Below, one piece after another: positions 22,146-32,930 of a stretch of 64,000 nucleotides of DNA. The notes under the pieces are model-generated. The model was not told where the DNA came from, did no database searches, and saw nothing but the letters and a program-made list of their open reading frames with translations. The stretch's first letter is position 1. Every line of letters starts with the position of its first letter. The stretch is from Hyalella azteca (taxonomy: Eukaryota > Arthropoda > Malacostraca > Amphipoda > Hyalellidae): contig NW_025938103.1 in NCBI RefSeq assembly GCF_000764305.2, forward strand, positions 1-64,000, written 5' to 3'. Position numbers and translations under genes: made by a program.

Positions 22146-23756
22146 CATGGCTTTTCATTTTAATCCCATTCATTGGCACGTTTTTAAGTTCGATTTTGAA
22201 CAATAAATTTGAACCTGAAGAGGCTCAAATTTGGGCCTGAAGAGCCTGAATAAATTTGACCTTTAATATGTGAATGAGGCATGAATCCTGATAATAAATA
22301 TCTACTTAAAAGGACCGTTCGTTAAATTGCAATTGAAATTTTTCGAAAATTACAACCACTAAACGGGATTTTTTCCAAGTGTTTACAAATATTTGATGTC
22401 CATTTTCCCATATCTGGAGTTCAACAAATCAATTAGGCTCCGATTTGATTTGTATCGCAGTACTGTTCCCATTTCACCCACACATTTCGCCCACATCATT
22501 GTGAATATTGCCTCCTTTTAATTTCTTTTTCTATCCTCTTGGTACGCATGCATCGGTCTAGTCCAACCTCTTATATATTGCATGTGCATTAGTGCCTGGT
22601 GATAACTTATTTAGTTACTTTTCGAAAAAGTGATAGATGGAATTCATTAGGAAGTGTTTAGTATTTATGGTCATTAGTACGCATCACTTCTTTAAATTAT
22701 CGATAACTCGATCTTTGTTCAGATAATCTCTAGATTTTTGAACGCTGGCTAAGAGATTGCCAATGTAGGCATCTCGAAGCGGCGTATATCTATGAAGTAA
22801 ACTTGAGTAGTTCTATGATTTTAATCAATTGTCCATTCTGCAGGCAAAAGACTTTTAACACAAATCCCACCTCACTTTCACGCGAAAACTGCCAAAATTT
22901 CATAAGACAAGTAAACGTATATATGTTTCCGATTATTTATTTGCATTGAATTAAATTCTCGACAAACTAACTAAACGCTCCGTTCTTTGGGAACTGAAAT
23001 ATGTCCCATAAGATGACCTAACAATTTGAAATCCATTGCACTGAAAAATTGCCCTCAATATGATGTAGTATTGAAATAATTATTCCATGAAAAACCTTAT
23101 TTCAGAAGTATTTATAGTGAAGTTCCACCTCGAAAGTGTGTAAATGAAATCGAGATCTATTCCATCGATGCCGTATGACCCGCACATGTTTCCTGTACTA
23201 TTACCATACCATTTATTTGAATTAATTTATACAATAGTTATGCCTATTATTTGAGGGCTGTTATCAATGAGATTTAGTCCCTTCAAATGTCTGCAAATAT
23301 GCTTGGCGCTATAAAAAGAGCTATCGCATCACAACTAACATAAGAAATATTTACTCATAAATGAATACACTACTCAAACTGTAGAATTTTCATTAGAAAT
23401 TGCTGTATAATAGAAATTTTCTAAGAACTTGTTAAAAAGTTAATTCTTGCTACAACTAAACTAAATATATAAAACAACCCCTCGAATGATAATACATACG
23501 AGTTAATCATCTAAGAAAAAATCAACAACGACCATGTCTGGGATGATAACGAAAAATTATAGGATTGAATGATTTAATTTCAGTCAATTATTTCAATGGG
23601 TGAACTCTATAATTTTATTCATCGGCAACGTTGTCTCTCAGCCCTGACATTCTAGGATGCTTGAAATTCAGTAATTACGGTAAATTACCTCGGTTCTGAT
23701 AGCATATTTAAGGTTAATAAGTCGGTATGATGATATGTTAGCGATGATGGACTGGA
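22146..23756 (+). repeat. B module copy 7 with intact link to V
   Basis: Starts late in B (cattcattggcacgtttttaag) and runs complete to the end blocks. Here the terminal part is well preserved: acgaccatgtctgggatgat, catcggcaacgttgtctctc, then aacgatgatgga leading directly into the minisatellite. Has cttggcgctataaaa in place of the exact motif. Confidence 0.75.
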
Positions 23757-24122
23757 TTGTCCACCATTCCATGAAGCACTGGGGGCAGGGTTGTCCATCA
23801 TTCCATCAAGCACTGGGGTCAGGGTTGTCCATCAATCCATCAAGCACTGGGGGCAGGGTTGTCCATCATTCCATCAAGCACTGGAGGCAGGATTGTCCAT
23901 CATTCCATCAAGCACTGGAGGCAGGGGTTGTCATCATTCCATCAAGCACTGGGGGCAGGGTTGTCATCATTCCATCAAGCACTGAGGGCAGAGTTGTCCG
24001 TCATTCAATCAAGCACGGGGGGCAGGGTTGTCCATCATTCCATCAAGCACTGGAGGCAGGGTTGTCCATCATTCCATCAAGCACTAGGGGCAGGGTTGTC
24101 CATCATTCCATCAAGCACTGGA
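23757..24122 (+). repeat. V minisatellite, about 11 units of 34 bp
   Basis: Unit CCATCATTCCATCAAGCACT followed by GGGGGCAGGGTTGT, with variants (GGAGGCAGG, one ATCAATCCA). The 34-bp period is not a multiple of three, so all three plus frames stay open. The resulting 138-codon frame is not a gene. The G-rich part resembles the GGGCAGGNNG core known from vertebrate hypervariable minisatellites. Confidence 0.93.
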
Positions 24123-24124
24123 GG

Positions 24125-24430
24125 AAGGATAATGACAAGTCGTGTATCTAAGAGCAGATATTACAGATAGGTTTACACTACAGGATACAATAGGTAGAAG
24201 TTACAGGATACAGGAGATAGAGTATTACGACCCTGCGTGTTGGTCTGAGTGCCGGAGTCTAAGACGATGTGAGCGCGTCTAGAGTTAGCTGCATGGCTGC
24301 AGCTGAAGGCTGTCTGCCTAAGACTGACTGGCGGTTGGCTTGATGAGCTTATATATACGCGGAGACCCGCAAATAGTTACATCACAGAAGGTGACGTAAG
24401 AGAGACTAATGACATCATGGGTGATGACGC
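24125..24430 (-). promoter_or_regulatory. M4 block: LTR-like segment with core promoter
   Basis: Nearly identical to 60,187-60,480. On the minus strand, GCGTATATATAAGCTC is followed by CAGTCAGTC, with 30 bases from the TATATAA start to the A of TCAGTC, which is the canonical arthropod TATA-initiator spacing. CRE-like TGACGT (ctctcttacgtcacc) lies upstream. The block begins TGTCAGAGC and ends near CTTGTCA on that strand, compatible with a solo LTR. No target duplication was found, and both copies share flanks, so they are duplicates of one insertion. Confidence 0.45.
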
Positions 24431-24970
24431 TCTGACAAATAGGCCTGATGTGGCCTGTCGCCGATTCTTGTACTTTTCGTGATTTGTTCACACAAGATCT
24501 AAAAATAGGTCCTTTGACCGGATCTTTTCAATACTGACGTTAGTTTGAAATAGCTACTAGACTCCCATCGGGTTCGATATGGTGCTATTCATTTCTAGTC
24601 TGAACATTTATTTCTCCATAGCTTTATCTAGTCTGTTCTTGAACGCGTTCATACTCGGAGCTTCAACGATGTAATCAGGGAGGCTGTTCCGCATGTCGGT
24701 GCCTCGAAGCGAGATGAAATGTTGATGCGTGGATGAGTTGCAATGCAGTTTTTTAGTTTATAGCCGTGGGTACTAGTGTAGGTTCTTGTTTCATCTTCTA
24801 GTAATCCTTCAGGGTCCTTGTATAAACCATGAGTATACCTGTATACTTCAATGAGGTCGCCACGAAGACGTCGATATAAGAACCCTGGAACCGCAACAAC
24901 CTGTAGCCCAATCATACGAGCAGCCGGCAAAACATCAACTAATATACTACTTTTTTAGTTAATGCAGGCA
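24431..24970 (-). mobile_element. L module copy 5, long open C-terminus
   Basis: Minus-strand frame 24,930-24,649 reads ARMIGLQV, then YRRLRGDLIEVYRYTHGLY, both typical of the end of CR1-like reverse-transcriptase proteins. The region between them is shorter than I expect for the family. The 3' UTR is followed by the M4 block instead of the T tail. Best L copy for aligning the upstream part. Confidence 0.85.
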
Positions 24971-26500
24971 TTTCCCGAACAACAGTAAGACTTATTTAAA
25001 TTCCTGCCTGCAATTGCAGAAGACATAATGATAAATTCTAGAGAGTGCATCTATTTGGTGGGTAACATAACAAGTCATATCGATGGCGAAACGCCGTTGG
25101 TAAGCCAGTCTTTGAGATGGCAGACGACCTGTTAGTTCATTGCTAATTGGCGATAAGCATATTGAACCTAATTTACTATTTAATTTAGGCTTTACTTCAC
25201 TAATAAAAGTGTTTTCTAGGAAACACTCTTTTAACACTCCCTCTATTCGTCGATATTCACTAATACATTTCGCCCACATCATTGTGAATTTTGCCTCCTC
25301 CTAATTTATCACTATCCACTTGCTGCGAACGAATCGATCTAGTCCAACCTCTTACATTGCAGTTGCTCTCGTGCCCAATTTTATCTTAGTTACTCCTCGA
25401 AAAAATTTTTGAGAGGAATTCATCATGTAGTGCTCAATATTTTTGCTTATCAATCCTAATCATCATAACCATAGCAGTCGTCGTCCAGCACATTAATCTC
25501 GTTTTATTTTTTAACGCTGGCTGTGGAATTGCAACCGATTGCATTTCTCAGCCGGGTTTATGAAGATTAAAATAGCGCCGTTAAATTGTGTTATATATGC
25601 ATTTAGCAATAAAAAGGGCTGTAACGCGAATCCTCCTTCAATGCCCAAATTTCCAAGCATGCAGTAAACCGTATATATGTTTCCGATTATTTATGTTCGT
25701 CAAATTAAATTCTTGACTAACAACTCCCGGTCTTCCATAACTTAAATAAGTCCCATTACATGACCTAACAATTTTGAAGTCCTTAATACTGAAGAATTTC
25801 CCTCAATATGGTGTAGTAATTAAATAACTTTTTGAATAACCTAATTTTACATATATTTATTGTGAATTTCCACCTCGAAATCGTGCGAATGAATTAGAGA
25901 TCTAATCCATCGACCACACATGACCCGCACATTTTACCTCAGCAATCACTATACTATTTATTTTTTTAATTTTCACAATAATTAGGCTCATTATTTGAGA
26001 GCAGTAATTGATGAGCTATAGGCACTTCAAATGCCTGCAAATATGTTTGTCGCTATGCAGTGAGGTATTCTATTACAGTTAACATAAAAAATAAGAAATA
26101 AAAAAAAGTTCACTACTCAAACTAATGAATTTTAATATGAAATTGCCGTGAAAATCTAAATTTTCTATTAACTTGTAGAAAATACTTATTCCAGCGGTGA
26201 CTAAATTAAATAAATTACACGAGCCCTTGGATCGGTAATACAAACGAGTTAATCACCCAAGAAAAATCAGCAACGACCATGTCAGGAATGATAATTAAAA
26301 ATTATAAGATTGAATGATTTAATTCGAGACAATTATTTCAATGGGTGAACTCGATAATTTTATACATCGGCAACGTTGTCTCTCAACCCTGACATTCTAG
26401 GATGCTTGAAATGCACTAATTACGGTAAATTACCTCAGTTCTGATAGAATTTTAGAGTAAAGAAGTCGGTAAATGGTGGATATGTCAACGACGATGGACA
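24971..26500 (+). repeat. B module copy 8
   Basis: Carries a deletion after the tttctaggaaacactctttt stretch near 25,215 that removes several blocks, rejoining at catttcgcccacatcattgtg. This deletion style is close to the copy at 61,021, which has partial overlap. The TATA position reads tttgtcgctatgcag, so the motif is lost. The end passes into V. Confidence 0.75.
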
Positions 26501-26504
26501 GGAT

Positions 26505-26725
26505 CATTCCATCAAGCACTGGCGGCAGGGTTGTCCATCAAGCAATGGGGGCAGGGATGTCCATCAAGCACTGGGGGCAGGGTTGTCCATCAAGCACTGG
26601 GGGCAGGGTTGTCCATCGGCACTGAGGGCAGGGTTGTCCATCAAGCACTGGGGGCAGGGTTGTACATCGGCACTGGGGGCAGGGTTGTCCATCAAGCACT
26701 GGGGGCAGGGTTGTATATCTTTCCA
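26505..26725 (+). repeat. V minisatellite, short-unit form
   Basis: Eight units of 26 or 25 bp (CCATCAAGCACTGGGGGCAG then GGTTGT; the 25-bp form has CCATCGGCACT). The cattccat part of the 34-bp unit is missing. The 26- and 25-bp units partly alternate, which suggests higher-order amplification. Confidence 0.92.
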
Positions 26726-26905
26726 TGTGACGTCCGGTGCAGATTCTTGCTTCTAATTCTGCTTATACTTCCGGGACCTTGCATAAGCCATAAGTTCACT
26801 TCTATGCTTCAGAGAGCTCACCACGAAGACGTCGATGACGCAACCTAGACCGTCGCAACCTGCGATTACATCATCCGTGCAGCCGGCAAGTCACCAGTTT
26901 ATTTA
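26726..26905 (-). mobile_element. L fragment fused to V
   Basis: Begins inside L (ttctaattctgcttatactt, equal to the region before ggaccttg in other copies), after the junction ttgtatatctttccatgtga. The same V-to-L junction is found at 63,172, so both descend from one recombination event. No 3' end or tail. Confidence 0.7.
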
Positions 26906-26998
26906 CCGCTTATTCTTATTAACATCTATTTTTCTTCATGCAATGTCTTGACTCGATCAAATATATGTAGTATATGAAAAAAAGGTTATCTACAGTAT

Positions 26999-27151
26999 AT
27001 GTCTGACGCTGCTGCATTCTCCCTGAAAACGCCCTCATCCCGCCGTATAGCTCTGATGCATGTATTTGCCGCTCATGATGAGCAGCAGCAAGGCAAGCAT
27101 GAGACCGAAAACGAAGCAAATCCTATGGAAAGATACGGAAGTCTCATATAA
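26999..27151 (+). CDS. M2 small open frame, subfamily 2
   Basis: Fifty codons from MSDAAAFSLK to YGSLI with stop TAA. Shares FAAHDEQQ and ENEANPMER with the copy at 39,669. Versus subfamily 1 it carries many replacements (HELENEI becomes HETENEA) and lacks one codon near the end without losing frame. Function unknown. Could be a decaying exon or a real micropeptide. Confidence 0.3.
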   Translation: MSDAAAFSLKTPSSRRIALMHVFAAHDEQQQGKHETENEANPMERYGSLI

Positions 27152-27530
27152 ATTTTATCGTTGTTATACTTGTTCATCGTATTCTTTACCTCGTGACCAC
27201 TGAAAGCCAAGCGAATTACAATGTCTGTTTTTTTCTCAATTAAATAACGATGCTCGAGAATTCTTCATATAGGCTAACATGGCACTGGGATTGATTGCTC
27301 TCTGCTATTATTCATTGAATAGAATAGCGGATTAATAATAGAACAGTGCTGATTACTAATAAACATTACTACTACTATTACTAACTATTAGAAACTAAGA
27401 GTTACAAAACTAGTTTTGTCACAAATTGACGGGTAAATTTTTAGTCTCGGTTCAAATGTTTCGCCCTTTGCGGTAAAAGAATTACTTTTCAGGGCTAACT
27501 TGATTAGATATGCCGTCTTAATACTCTTTA
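27152..27530 (+). repeat. M2 downstream part
   Basis: Continues with attgttcatcgtattcttta-like sequence, ctcgtgaccactgaaagcc and attgaatagaatagcgg, ending at a new join with the middle of B. Confidence 0.6.
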
Positions 27531-28060
27531 AAAGACGCATTCGTTAAATATCCATTAGCATTTTTTAAAAATTATAACTACTATACTGGATTTTTTCCAA
27601 GTGCGTACAAATATTTGATACTAATTTCCCAATATCTAGAGTTTAACAAATCAATTCAGCTACGATTTAAAAATGCATCCCACTACTGTGCCCATTTTAC
27701 CCATACATTTCGTTCACATCATTGTAAATATTGTCTCCTTTAAATTTCTTTCACTATCCACTTTGTACGAACAGCGATCTAGTCCCACTTCCTACATTGC
27801 AGGAACATTCGTGCCATGTGATAACTTACTGGCATAGTTTCTCCTCGAATAAAGTGATGGAACGAATCCATTGTCAAGTCTTCAGCAATTTTGGTTATTA
27901 GTGTGGATCACCTCAACCTTTTATCAACTTAGTAAGCCTTAGGAAAGTTATTAGATATTGGAACGCTGGCAAAGAGTATGTAACTGATTGCATCTCGCCA
28001 CAGCGTATATCTAAGACGAAAATGTCTGCAGTGTTGAGAGTGTGATTAAAATATGCACTA
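27531..28060 (+). repeat. B module copy 9, middle part
   Basis: Starts at cattcgttaaatatccatta and ends near ttgagagtgtgattaaaata. Closely similar to 40,200-40,700, including the join to M2, so these two stretches (about 27.0-28.06 and 39.66-40.7 kb) are a segmental duplicate pair. Confidence 0.7.
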
Positions 28061-28224
28061 AGGGGACCGTCTACCCCTAAATTTTCAATTTTGGCGTTTC
28101 CCGCTTTTTGGGCTCATCTTAAAGCTTACTTTTTGACGCATCCAACGGTACCAGAATCATCCCTCTACGTCGAAAAATGATTTCGTGACAGCTTCCCAAA
28201 GAAGGGCAGTTTTTAGGCCCTTTA
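28061..28224. other. Unique segment next to palindrome 1
   Basis: About 165 bp (ggggaccgtctacccctaaa to ttttaggccc) without relatives elsewhere in the window. It contains no frame of note. It lies between B and the left arm of palindrome 1 and could be a separate insertion. Confidence 0.4.
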
Positions 28225-29054
28225 TTAGGGGGAACTTAAATAATCATGTTCAACGTAAGCTAAGCTGAGATAGCTCATTGACTAGCGCCGGACATGTACA
28301 TATACGTAGGCATTTATGTTATTTTGGCCCATTGACGATTGCTCGAACTAATAAGAATGACGACTATGCAGTTTAATAAGAATAAATATCGTTCTGATTG
28401 TATTGCCAAAAGGTGCGTGTCAAATTTGATGCGTGGCAAAGCAGGTGCGGGTCAAGAAATAAATGAATTATCAAGTTCAGGAAATTCCTTCATGTATGTT
28501 CATTTGCTATGGCATAAATGTTAAGTAATCTTATGGCTTTTATATCCGGGCAAATGAATGAAGCCATCAGGCGGGAACTATCGCTCCAAAGACGGGAACA
28601 AAATAAGGCTGAAATTATCGATCCAGCGCGGCGTTATGTACATAACGCCGCGCTGGATCGATAATTTCAGCCTTATTTTGTTCCCGTCTTTGGATCGATA
28701 GTTCCCGCCTGATGGCTTCATTCATTTGCCCGGATATAAAAGCCATAAGATTACTTAACATTTATGCCATAGCAAATGAACATACATGAAGGAATTTCCT
28801 GAACTTGATAATTCATTTATTTCTTGACCCGCACCTGCTTTGCCACGCATCAAATTTGACACGCACCTTTTGGCAATACAATCAGAACGATATTTATTCT
28901 TATTAAACTGCATAGTCGTCATTCTTATTAGTTCGAGCAATCGTCAATGGGCCAAAATAACATAAATGCCTACGTATATGTACATGTCCGGCGCTAGTCA
29001 ATGAGCTATCTCAGCTTAGCTTACGTTGAACATGATTATTTAAGTTCCCCCTAA
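28225..29054. repeat. Palindrome 1, 415-bp arms
   Basis: Positions x and 57,279-x pair throughout. I found one mismatch (28,584 against 28,695), and both arms encode the same 61-codon frame. The centre is TTATGT|ACATAA within a GC-rich hairpin. The inner 78 bp (28,601-28,678) equals the centre of palindrome 2. Arms go outward through tgatggcttcattcatttgc and ggatataaaa, matching the right half of D, then a diverged piece of inverted B. Either a recent inverted duplication or a fold-back artefact. Confidence 0.95.
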
Positions 29055-29744
29055 AACTCAGGATCAGCGGTTTTATAGATCAGTCATCGTTTACGAGTAC
29101 TTATCTGTTACAGCCTTCATAATGAAACGTAAAAAGACTAAGAAAATATTAGGAATATGAATAACTTGAGAGATTGTATCGCTGGTTTATACAATGAAAG
29201 CATACGAGCAGTCAGCATTCGAATGCTCCAATGCTTAATATACTCCGAAAATACCATGTGCATGGACGACTGCATTTGATCCATGCGTCCTGATAGACGA
29301 GGTCCCAAATGCGTAGCTCAAATAATAAATATTTTAGACACTCCTAATTTTCGACCCCCTCCGCATCACACTACATATATATATATTCACCATTGCTACC
29401 GTGCATGGTTAAACAGATAGTCAACTTCAGATTATCGACGCAATGAAATATTATAATTTTTACATGTCTATTATTCCGACAAATTTAGGTTCATCAAAAT
29501 TAGGTTTATCCAAATTCCTGAAAAAGGCAGAAGCAGGCTATGTTAACTAGTGTTAACGAGTGCTAGGCCATGTCAACAGAGCTTGCGTTAAGGAACTATT
29601 TTCCGCTCTCGTCTCCATAGGATCATAGATCACCCACTCCACTCTAGATATTTAAGACAACAATCATAACATATCATATATCATATATTATCATATCATA
29701 TCATATATCATGGCTAATCGGATCATATCTAATCATATTATATA
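29055..29744 (+). repeat. M5 and M3 blocks with degenerate tail
   Basis: M5 lies near 29,140-29,330. A single gctaccgtgcatggttaaac unit (29,395-29,416) is the parent form of the minisatellite at 47,958. M3 lies near 29,440-29,660, ending actccactctagatattta. Then follow imperfect tcatat repeats (29,665-29,745), the T tail of the next L. M3 frames are interrupted here. Confidence 0.6.
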
Positions 29745-30260
29745 ATAGTGATAGTGATGTCGGCGCTGAGGAATAGGCCTGATGTGGCCTGTCGCCGATT
29801 CCTGTACTTTTCGGGACTGTTCACAGGAGATACTAGACTTCCACAGGGTTCGATATGGTGCTAGGCATTTCAAGTCTAAACATATATTTCTCCATAGCTT
29901 TATCTAGTCTTTTCTTGAAGGCGTTCATACTCGGAGCGTCAACGATGTAATCAGGGAGGTTGTTCCACATGTCGGTGACTCGAAGCGAGAAGAAATGTTG
30001 CCGCGTGGATGAGATGCAACGCAGTTTTTTTTTAGTTTATAGCCGTGGCTCGTGGTGTTGGTTTTTGCTTCAAATTCTACTTAACCTTCTTGAACCTTGT
30101 ATTAACCATAGGTACATTTGTATATTTCAATGAGGTCACCACAAAGACGCCAGTAAAAGAGACCTGGAACGTTCGCAACCTGCCATTCTATCATACGATC
30201 AGCGGCCAATACATCAACTTCAATGCTGCTTCTTTTACTTCTTTTAGGTACTTCACAGCC
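29745..30260 (-). mobile_element. L module copy 6
   Basis: Full module: gtgatgtcggcgctgag terminus, 3' UTR, coding C-terminus with WNNLPDYIV-like reading and upstream part. Missing piece: the UTR between gttcacaggagat and actagacttcc is deleted. Confidence 0.85.
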
Positions 30261-32085
30261 AAGTTACGACTAATTGAATTTCTGTCTGCAATTACTGAAA
30301 ACATAATAATGAGTTCCGGTGAATATATCTTTTCGGTGGGTAACATAATAAGTCATTTCGATGGGCGAAGCGCCGTTGGCATGCCAGTCTATGAGATGGC
30401 AGACGACCTATTAGTTCATTGCTAATCGGCAATCCGCATATTGAACCGCGTTCTATGAGCAAATGTTTAGGAATGTCTAATGTGCTGTCAACAAATGCCT
30501 CTAATATTCTTATAACAATATTCGTACGTCACCACCACAATCATTCCCATTCATCGGCAAGCTTTTAAGTCAGAGTCTCAACGGTGATAAATTTGAGCCT
30601 GAATAGGTTTAATGAAGAAAAAAAATATTCCTTTGGACGTAGACCTTACAGATGTGAAATCTGGCACGAATCCTGTTAATCAATATCTACTTAAGATTAC
30701 CATTCCTTAAATATCCATTAAAAGTTTTTGAAAATTATTACGATTATACTGGATTTTTTCCGAGTGTGTACAAATATTTTATGACAGATAAATTCGGTTA
30801 CGATTTGAAAAAGAATCGCACTACTGTGTCCATTTCACCCACACATTTCGCCCACATCATAGTGAATATTGCCTCCTATTACTTGCTTTCACTATCCACT
30901 TGTTAGGAACGAATCGGCCTAGTCCAACTTGTTACATTGCATGTGCAATCTTGCCAAGTGATAACTTACTTAGTTACTCCTCGAAAAACAAATCATGGTG
31001 GTAATTTATCATGAAGTGTGTAGTATTTTTGGTTATGAATATCAATCGCTTCAATTGTTCACTTCGCACCGGAAGACTTCTACGTTAACTATTTTTGAAC
31101 GCTGACTAAGAGATAGCAATTGATTGCATCTCGAAGCAGTGTATTCATGAAGACGATTACTTAGCGGTGTCGAATTTGATAACATATCCAATTTGTTGGA
31201 GAAAGATCTCTAACACGAGTCCTAATTCACTTTCATACAAAAACTGCCCAAATTCGCAAAAAAACAGCAAGCCGTATATTTATTTCCGATTGTTTATTTG
31301 CAGTAAATTAAATTCTCAAAGAACTAACTAAACGCTCAGTTCTTTGGGAACAGAATTAAGTCCCATAAGATGACCTTACAATTTTTGAAATCCATAGTAC
31401 CGGAGAATTTCCCTCACTATGATGTATTATACATATAATTCTTAAAAACATAACTTTTTATTATGGTTAAGATCTAACTCGAAATCCTGCTACTGAATTC
31501 TAATATCGACCACACATGACACCCACATGTTTCCTTAACAAACACTATTCTATTTATTTGAATTAATTTACACAACAGTCATACCTATTATTTTAGAGCA
31601 GTAATCAATGAGCTATAGGCACTTCAAATGCCTGCAAATATGTTTGATGCTATAAAGTGAGCTATTCCATCGCAGTTAACATAAGGAATAATTACTCAAA
31701 AAAACATCCACTACTCAAATTCATGAATTTCGATCACAAATTGCCGTAAAATCTAAATTTTCTATGAACACGTACAGAAAACTTATTTGAGCGCAAGCTA
31801 AACCAAATCTGTAACACGAACCCTTAGATTAGAATGATAATAAATGCGAGTTCCAAGATAATAATGATAATAATCATCCAAGAAAAAATCAACAACGACC
31901 ATGCCTGGGACGATAACGAAACATTATAAGAGTGAATGATATTATTCGAGACAATTATATTGATCGGTGAACCCTATAATTGTATACATCGGCAACGTCT
32001 CGCAACCCTGAAATTCTAGGATGCTTGAATTGCACTCATTACGTAAATTATCTCAGTTCTGATATAATTTTCAGGTAAAGACGGT
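30261..32085 (+). repeat. B module copy 10
   Basis: One of the most complete B copies, from ctgaaaacataataatgagt to tttcaggtaaagacgg. The TATA position reads tttgatgctataaag, so TATA is kept and the E2F-like part lost. The end joins an inverted piece of V. Confidence 0.8.
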
Positions 32086-32192
32086 TGCTTACCGAAACCC
32101 TGCCCCCAATGCTTGATGGAATGATGGACAACCCTGCCCCCAATGCTTGATGGAATGATGGACAACCCTGCCCCCAGTCCTTGATGGAATAG
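32086..32192 (-). repeat. V minisatellite, inverted, three units
   Basis: Same 34-bp unit but on the opposite strand relative to B compared with every other V copy (ccctgcccccaatgcttgat). It lies between B and an endonuclease fragment. Confidence 0.85.
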
Positions 32193-32430
32193 GGATGCTG
32201 GGTGATTCTCATCTCTTGGAGAAGATTCATCTGCCCAGTCTATTTCTGGATGGTTAAAGTCACCAACGATCAACGTATGCGACCTGCTGAATGACATGCT
32301 CGGTAAAAGGCTGTTTAGTACTTTATTGTTATCAGAGGAGCTGTTAGGTGATCTGTAAATGACCCCTATGAGAAGGCTATATTTGCCTTTTAGAGTAAGT
32401 TCACGCCACACTGATTCTCTAGCTGATTGA
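32193..32430 (-). pseudogene. Non-LTR retrotransposon endonuclease fragment
   Basis: Minus-strand reading ESVWRELTLKGKYSLLIGVI, YRSPNSSSDNN and then IVGDFNHPEIDW. These are the central strands of an APE-type endonuclease, including the GDFN motif with its catalytic Asp and metal-site Asn. CR1/L2-like elements carry closely similar text. About 75 of some 230 domain residues are present. After ENHPAS the frame runs into V. N-terminal and C-terminal parts and the reverse transcriptase are missing. Confidence 0.85.
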
Positions 32431-32725
32431 TGACCAATTTAATATGTGGGCAATTTAGTTTTACCGGTTCAATTGTATTTGACTCCAGTGTCAGAGGATT
32501 TTAACGGCCATGGTAAGTTGAATTGTTTTAGTAAAAGACAGACAGAAACGTAGTGAGCGGCAGGCTGAAACTGATTGAAACTTTAAAACCTAACATTACT
32601 TAAAACATATAACTAGCGATATATATTAATGATACAGAAGTGACAGACAAATTGTTGAAATTTGAAGGAGTTGTTAATGAATATTTATCAACAACTCATG
32701 TTGCCAATACATAATTTACTATAAA
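32431..32725 (+). repeat. Linker and M3 block
   Basis: The first 150 bp are unrecognised. From about 32,580 there is M3, with the DKLLKFEGVVNEYLSTT reading and stop after VANT, as in other copies. It ends at the T tail. Confidence 0.5.
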
Positions 32726-32930
32726 TTAAATATATCATATCATATCGTAATCATATCATATCATATCATATCATATCATATCATATCACATCATATCATA
32801 TCATATCATATCATATCATATCATATCATATCATATCATCATATCATATCATATCATATCATATAATATCATATCATATCATATCATATCATATCATATC
32901 ATATCATATACCATATGATATCATATCATA
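32726..32930. repeat. T tail: (ATATC)n microsatellite
   Basis: About 40 pentanucleotide units, with a few shifts. It directly precedes gtgatgtcggcgctgagg, the 3' terminus of L. On the minus strand it reads (GATAT)n as a retrotransposon tail. Confidence 0.95.

Noticed and set aside
23757..24122. CRISPR-like regular repeats
   Set aside because: Units are directly adjacent without variable spacers, and the context is eukaryotic repeat DNA.
23735..24170. Three overlapping plus-strand frames (64-138 codons) rich in HHSIKHWGQG/PSFHQALGAG
   Set aside because: They are the three frames of a 34-bp stop-free minisatellite unit; period not divisible by three, no start context, no family.
28339..28940. 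Identical 61-codon frames on both strands as a duplicated gene
   Set aside because: Identity is a direct consequence of the palindrome; the sequence is diverged inverted B/D repeat without a domain.
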